A stretch of DNA of 64,000 nucleotides. Origin: Anaerohalosphaera lusitana (lineage in GTDB: Bacteria > Planctomycetota > Phycisphaerae > Sedimentisphaerales > Anaerohalosphaeraceae). The DNA is taken from positions 1,116,001-1,180,000 of the forward strand of contig NZ_CP019791.1 of assembly GCF_002007645.1 (NCBI RefSeq), read 5' to 3'. Of this stretch, positions 60,930 through 64,000 are shown one piece after another. How positions within the stretch are numbered: position 1 is the stretch's first letter; the number at the start of each line of letters is the position of its first letter. A program made the position numbers and the translations under genes. The notes beneath the pieces are model-generated. The model saw nothing but the letters and a program-made list of their open reading frames with translations. It was not told the origin of the DNA and searched no databases.

Positions 60930-62906
60930 ATGAAGAGATTAGTCTCATTTGGAAGGTCCTTTTACAAACTAACGGGCATTGTTTTTTCTGCGTGCCTCCT
61001 CACGATCGTTGCGTCCGGCCTTGCAGATACACAGACAGGTCTGGTCGGTCTATGGGATTTCGACGATCCGGCGTATTTAACAAAAGCTGCAATTGGTAAC
61101 GACCTCAGTCTGGTTGGATCGCACTCGGCTACAGTGGGCATTGACGCATCAGATGGGGCCGTGAGTATAGGTGTGGGCAGTCATTATATTGCCGATCATG
61201 ATATCGCCCCCGCCGTCGGTGAAGGCTATGTAAATGAGTGGTCCTTGCTGGTCGACTTCAAGTATCCGACATTAGGATGGATATCATTTTTTCAGACAAA
61301 TTCCTCTAATGGCAATGACGGTGATTGTTTTGTAAGAGGCGGTGGCGGGATTCCGGGTTCACTCGGCGTCAGCGCAACCGGCTATACTTCGATGCCGACA
61401 GCTACAGAAACCTGGTACCGAATGGTCGTCACGGTTGATAACGGCAGTTTCTATCGCATATACGTCAACGGAGATCTATGGCTGGATGGTTCGGTACAGA
61501 GTATAGACGGACGTTTTTCGCTTGATCCGGTTTTGCTGCTTTTTGCTGATGAGAACGGTGAGGATAATCAGATAGATGTATCAACGGTTGCTATTTATGA
61601 TCGCCCGCTAACAGCCTCCGATGTTGCTGACTTGAAGGGGCCGCTAGGCATGGATGTCGACCAGCAGCCGACCGTGTTGACAAAGCCCTTTCTGCAGAGC
61701 GTTAAAGAAGATGGCATTACGGTGATGTGGGAGCTGTCCGGTCAGGCTGACTGCAGCGTAGATTATGGGCTGGATACAAGCTACGGCAATTCTGCGGTTT
61801 GTTCCAATGAGACGTCCGGGGCGGGTAGTTATATCTACAAGGCTGAGATCGGTGGTCTTGAGGCTGATACTACGTATCACTTCCGTGTGACCGCCGGTGA
61901 GGAAACACTGGAAGATCAAACTTTCACTACTGCGCCGATTGGTTTTGCGAACTTCAGTTTTGGTGTTTGGAGTGACAGCCAGGGCTCCAGCAGTGCTACG
62001 ATTCCGATGATGCAGCATATGGCCGCGAGCGGTGTTGACTTTGGAGTTGCCTGCGGAGATATGGCTGAGAACGGAGGTAACTATGGGAGCGTTAAGGCAT
62101 ATTTCCTTGATCGTGTCGTGAAGTATCTTGGTTCTGTTGTGCCGTTTACTGTTGCCTGGGGCAATCATGACAATTACGGCAATGCAATGATCAAGAAATA
62201 TACTGATGCAGGTCCTGGTAATTATTCGTTCGATTATGCGGGTTGTCACTTCATTTGTATCGATGATGCATATCGAAGCAACTACAGTTGGATAGAGAAT
62301 GATCTGCAGGCAGCGGTTGCCGACAATGCACGATACATTTTCGTATTCGTGCACAGGCCGCCATACTGCGAGCGATGGATTGATGGTGATTCTGCTTTCA
62401 GAACCTATCTTGTACCTCTGTTTGAACAGTATGGAGTAGATGCGTGCTTTAGCGGCCACACTCATGAATACGAACGAGGCTTTTCGAACGGAGTATATTA
62501 CTGCATAACCGGCGGGGGAAGTTGGCTCGATCATGGCGAACCGGTTGTTTACGACTGGAGCCATATGACAGTCGGCGGTGCTCATGATCTTGCATCGGGT
62601 ATAAATGGCGGGCTAGTCAATGAGTATGTCAGGATCGATGTGGATGAATATGGCTTTACGGCCAGCATTGTACCGTTTTATTCGGACGGAACTTACCGGC
62701 CGGGCATAGACGAAACATTCAGCAAGACTGATCCGCTGGCGGACATCAATGATGACGGAAGCGTGGACTTGAGTGATATGGCTCGGTTGGCAGAAAACTG
62801 GCTTGCGCCTTGCACGGACTGTGCCGGTGCGGATGTCAACGGTGACGATTCCGTCGATATGGACGATCTTGCCATCATAGCCGGCAGTTGGATGTGGCAG
62901 CAATAG
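60930..62906 (+). CDS. Secreted LamG-calcineurin-like phosphoesterase with dockerin-like tail
   Basis: A 658-residue secreted protein, third of the paralogues. ATG 60930 has TATGGAG upstream and a signal sequence (about 1-33, ending near SGLADTQ). A LamG-like module spans about 38-245. A fibronectin-III-like domain of the purple-acid-phosphatase type (about 255-345, QSVKEDGITVMWELSGQADC, YHFRVTAGEETL) leads to a metallophosphoesterase domain (about 350-580) with GVWSDSQG, CGDMAENG, GNHDNYG, FVHRPPYCER and GHTHEYERGF. All five metal-site motifs are intact. Two dockerin-like EF-hand repeats close it (DINDDGSVDLSDMARLAENW, DVNGDDSVDMDDLAIIAGSW). It is likely an extracellular phosphatase or phosphodiesterase held to a surface by its LamG or dockerin parts. 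Confidence 0.92.
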   Translation: MKRLVSFGRSFYKLTGIVFSACLLTIVASGLADTQTGLVGLWDFDDPAYLTKAAIGNDLSLVGSHSATVGIDASDGAVSIGVGSHYIADHDIAPAVGEGYVNEWSLLVDFKYPTLGWISFFQTNSSNGNDGDCFVRGGGGIPGSLGVSATGYTSMPTATETWYRMVVTVDNGSFYRIYVNGDLWLDGSVQSIDGRFSLDPVLLLFADENGEDNQIDVSTVAIYDRPLTASDVADLKGPLGMDVDQQPTVLTKPFLQSVKEDGITVMWELSGQADCSVDYGLDTSYGNSAVCSNETSGAGSYIYKAEIGGLEADTTYHFRVTAGEETLEDQTFTTAPIGFANFSFGVWSDSQGSSSATIPMMQHMAASGVDFGVACGDMAENGGNYGSVKAYFLDRVVKYLGSVVPFTVAWGNHDNYGNAMIKKYTDAGPGNYSFDYAGCHFICIDDAYRSNYSWIENDLQAAVADNARYIFVFVHRPPYCERWIDGDSAFRTYLVPLFEQYGVDACFSGHTHEYERGFSNGVYYCITGGGSWLDHGEPVVYDWSHMTVGGAHDLASGINGGLVNEYVRIDVDEYGFTASIVPFYSDGTYRPGIDETFSKTDPLADINDDGSVDLSDMARLAENWLAPCTDCAGADVNGDDSVDMDDLAIIAGSWMWQQ

Positions 62907-63077
62907 AATATTTTTTTGGAGAATTTTGGCGTCTTTAGGAAAAGTCAAGCTTTGTTGCAACTGGGCGGTGGTCAAACGATTCACCGCCCGGTTAGCAGGG
63001 CTCGAGAAAGGAGGTGTAGACAGGCTCATGTAGTAAGGCGGTTAAATGGGGGAAACGCACGGAAAAAGGAGATAGAC
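62907..63077 (+). other. Leader with hairpin and a start-stop codon pair
   Basis: CTGGGCGGTG and CACCGCCCGG form a 10-bp hairpin (62962-62992). Then a perfect match to the 16S anti-Shine-Dalgarno, AAAGGAGGTG (63007-63016), is followed 11 bases later by ATG immediately followed by TAG (63028-63033). The real gene starts at 63078 behind a second site, AAAAAGGAGATAG. A ribosome parked on the start-stop pair could affect the downstream gene. Confidence 0.45.
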
Positions 63078-64000
63078 ATGAAGTGTTTAAGATTTACGTT
63101 ATGTTGTGCGCTTGTAATGGCGGGGATGACTTTTGGAGCGGATCCAGCGGTGCTTGTCGGACAATGGGATTTTGACGATGCCCAAAACCTGACGCTGGCA
63201 ACCCTTGGTAATGATCTGACTTTAAGCGGGCAGGATTACGCGGTAACCGGTTGTGAGGTATCGGATGGTGCCGCAAGGATTGGGGTCGGCAGTCATTATA
63301 TCTGCGATCATGGGATCGCACCGGCGTCCGGCGAAACCTATGTTAATGAATTCAGCCTTGTGATGGATGTCAGCTTTCCGGACAGCAGCACGGGTTTATG
63401 GAAGGCGCTTTATCAGACAAATAACTCCAACGCAAATGACGGCGATTGCTTCATAAGTCCTGTTGGCGCAGTAGGTGTGTCGAGCACTGGTTATACTGAT
63501 GATGCGTCACCGGTATTTCTTGCTCAGGCTGATGCGTGGCACCGTATTGTTATAGTCGTCGATAGTGAGAAGCAGTATGATATTTTCGTCGACGGCTCCA
63601 GGTATTTGCAGGGTACGCCCCAGCCGACGGATGGGCGGTTTACTCTCGATCCACAAGTGTTATTCTTTGCGGATGAAAATAGCGAAGACAATGCAATGGA
63701 TGTCTCAACGATCTTACTTTACAAGGGCGTGCTTACGGACTCAGAAGTTGCTGCTTTGAACGGGCCTCTCGGTCAGGATCCGTCACAGACAGGCTCAATG
63801 CTCACAGATCCTTATCTGCAGAACCTTAAATCTGATAGAATCACAATTATGTGGGAACTACAGCAGCAGGAAACCTGCACCGTCGACTATGGTCCTGATG
63901 AATCATACGGCAATACAGCGAATCCTTCCAGTACAACATCCAGTGCCGGGACTGAGATTTACTCCTGTGAGCTTACTGGTCTGACGGCAGGCGCTACTTA
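63078..64000 (+). CDS. LamG-FN3 protein, partial at window end (phosphoesterase paralogue)
   Basis: The first 307 codons of a fourth paralogue, open to the last base. ATG 63078 follows AAAAAGGAGATAG. It begins with a signal peptide (MKCLRFTLCCALVMAGMTFG), then a LamG-like module diverged from the other three but with the same landmarks (VGQWDFDDAQNLT, YVNEFSLVMDVSFPDSS, NDGDCFISPVG, VLFFADENSEDNAMDVS). A fibronectin-III-like domain follows (LTDPYLQNLKSDRITIMWEL, TVDYGPDESYGNTA, ELTGLTAGATY), cut by the edge. The order matches the phosphoesterase gene upstream, so a calcineurin-like domain is expected beyond the window. Confidence 0.88.
   Translation, partial: MKCLRFTLCCALVMAGMTFGADPAVLVGQWDFDDAQNLTLATLGNDLTLSGQDYAVTGCEVSDGAARIGVGSHYICDHGIAPASGETYVNEFSLVMDVSFPDSSTGLWKALYQTNNSNANDGDCFISPVGAVGVSSTGYTDDASPVFLAQADAWHRIVIVVDSEKQYDIFVDGSRYLQGTPQPTDGRFTLDPQVLFFADENSEDNAMDVSTILLYKGVLTDSEVAALNGPLGQDPSQTGSMLTDPYLQNLKSDRITIMWELQQQETCTVDYGPDESYGNTANPSSTTSSAGTEIYSCELTGLTAGAT

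Overview
The window looks like chromosome of a planctomycete of the class Phycisphaerae, close to the Sedimentisphaerales/Anaerohalosphaera type. The evidence is an operon pairing DUF1549/DUF1553 with DUF1501 and a PPC-domain protein, short dockerin-like tails of the form D-x-NGDG-x-VD-x-x-DL-x-x-LA-x-x-WL on secreted proteins, a PEP-CTERM sorting tail, very large LTD/CotH proteins, many secreted proteins of unknown role and betaine uptake genes that suit a saline habitat. The placement is inferred from gene content; there is no rRNA or tRNA here to test it.

Layout. 1-8.9 kb: a 95-bp repeat, a small membrane protein, a GrpB-family protein, two tandem coiled-coil secreted paralogues, a prolyl peptidase of the S9 family carrying both a VHL-like beta domain and a roughly 0.9-kb in-frame block of palindromic repeats, and a leucine-rich-repeat protein. 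8.9-10.2 kb: a minus-strand pair, DUF2905 then DUF4186, where the DUF4186 gene has an N-terminal extension made of the same repeat families. 10.2-15.5 kb: a structured leader, an outer-membrane porin and proV-proW-proX for glycine betaine or proline betaine uptake. 15.6-19.1 kb: DUF2752, a DUF4139/MuiA-like protein and a membrane metallophosphoesterase. 19.2-26.5 kb: a 1539-residue protein of repeated carboxypeptidase-regulatory-like domains, a broken small relative of it, and a GH43-like/GH16 fusion.

26.8-34.2 kb is sensory: a PAS-LuxR regulator, CheW, a methyl-accepting chemotaxis protein and a CHASE4-HAMP-PAS-GAF hybrid histidine kinase. 34.3-41.4 kb: an HPF/RaiA-cold-shock fusion, a LURP-one/scramblase-like protein and the DUF1549/1553-DUF1501-PPC operon.

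41.5-56.1 kb: two giant convergent CotH/LTD proteins next to an operon of VTC-domain polymerase, DUF4956, HlyD-type adaptor and TolC-type outer-membrane protein. I read this as one envelope system, with cytoplasmic and inner-membrane polymer chemistry, a trans-envelope conduit and secreted CotH kinases. 56.3-64 kb: an ECF sigma factor overlapping a FecR-type anti-sigma factor, followed by four tandem secreted paralogues that share one LamG-like N-terminal module but carry different C-terminal modules (Calx-beta-like/dockerin, PEP-CTERM, calcineurin-like phosphoesterase/dockerin, and a fourth cut by the window edge).

The strongest points for follow-up are the VHL-like domain with a preserved hydroxyproline-pocket signature inside a proline-specific peptidase, the palindromic elements inserted in frame into two neighbouring genes, the CotH-VTC-DUF4956-HlyD-TolC locus, and the sigma/anti-sigma-linked LamG array. 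No tRNA, rRNA, CRISPR array, transposase or phage gene was seen.
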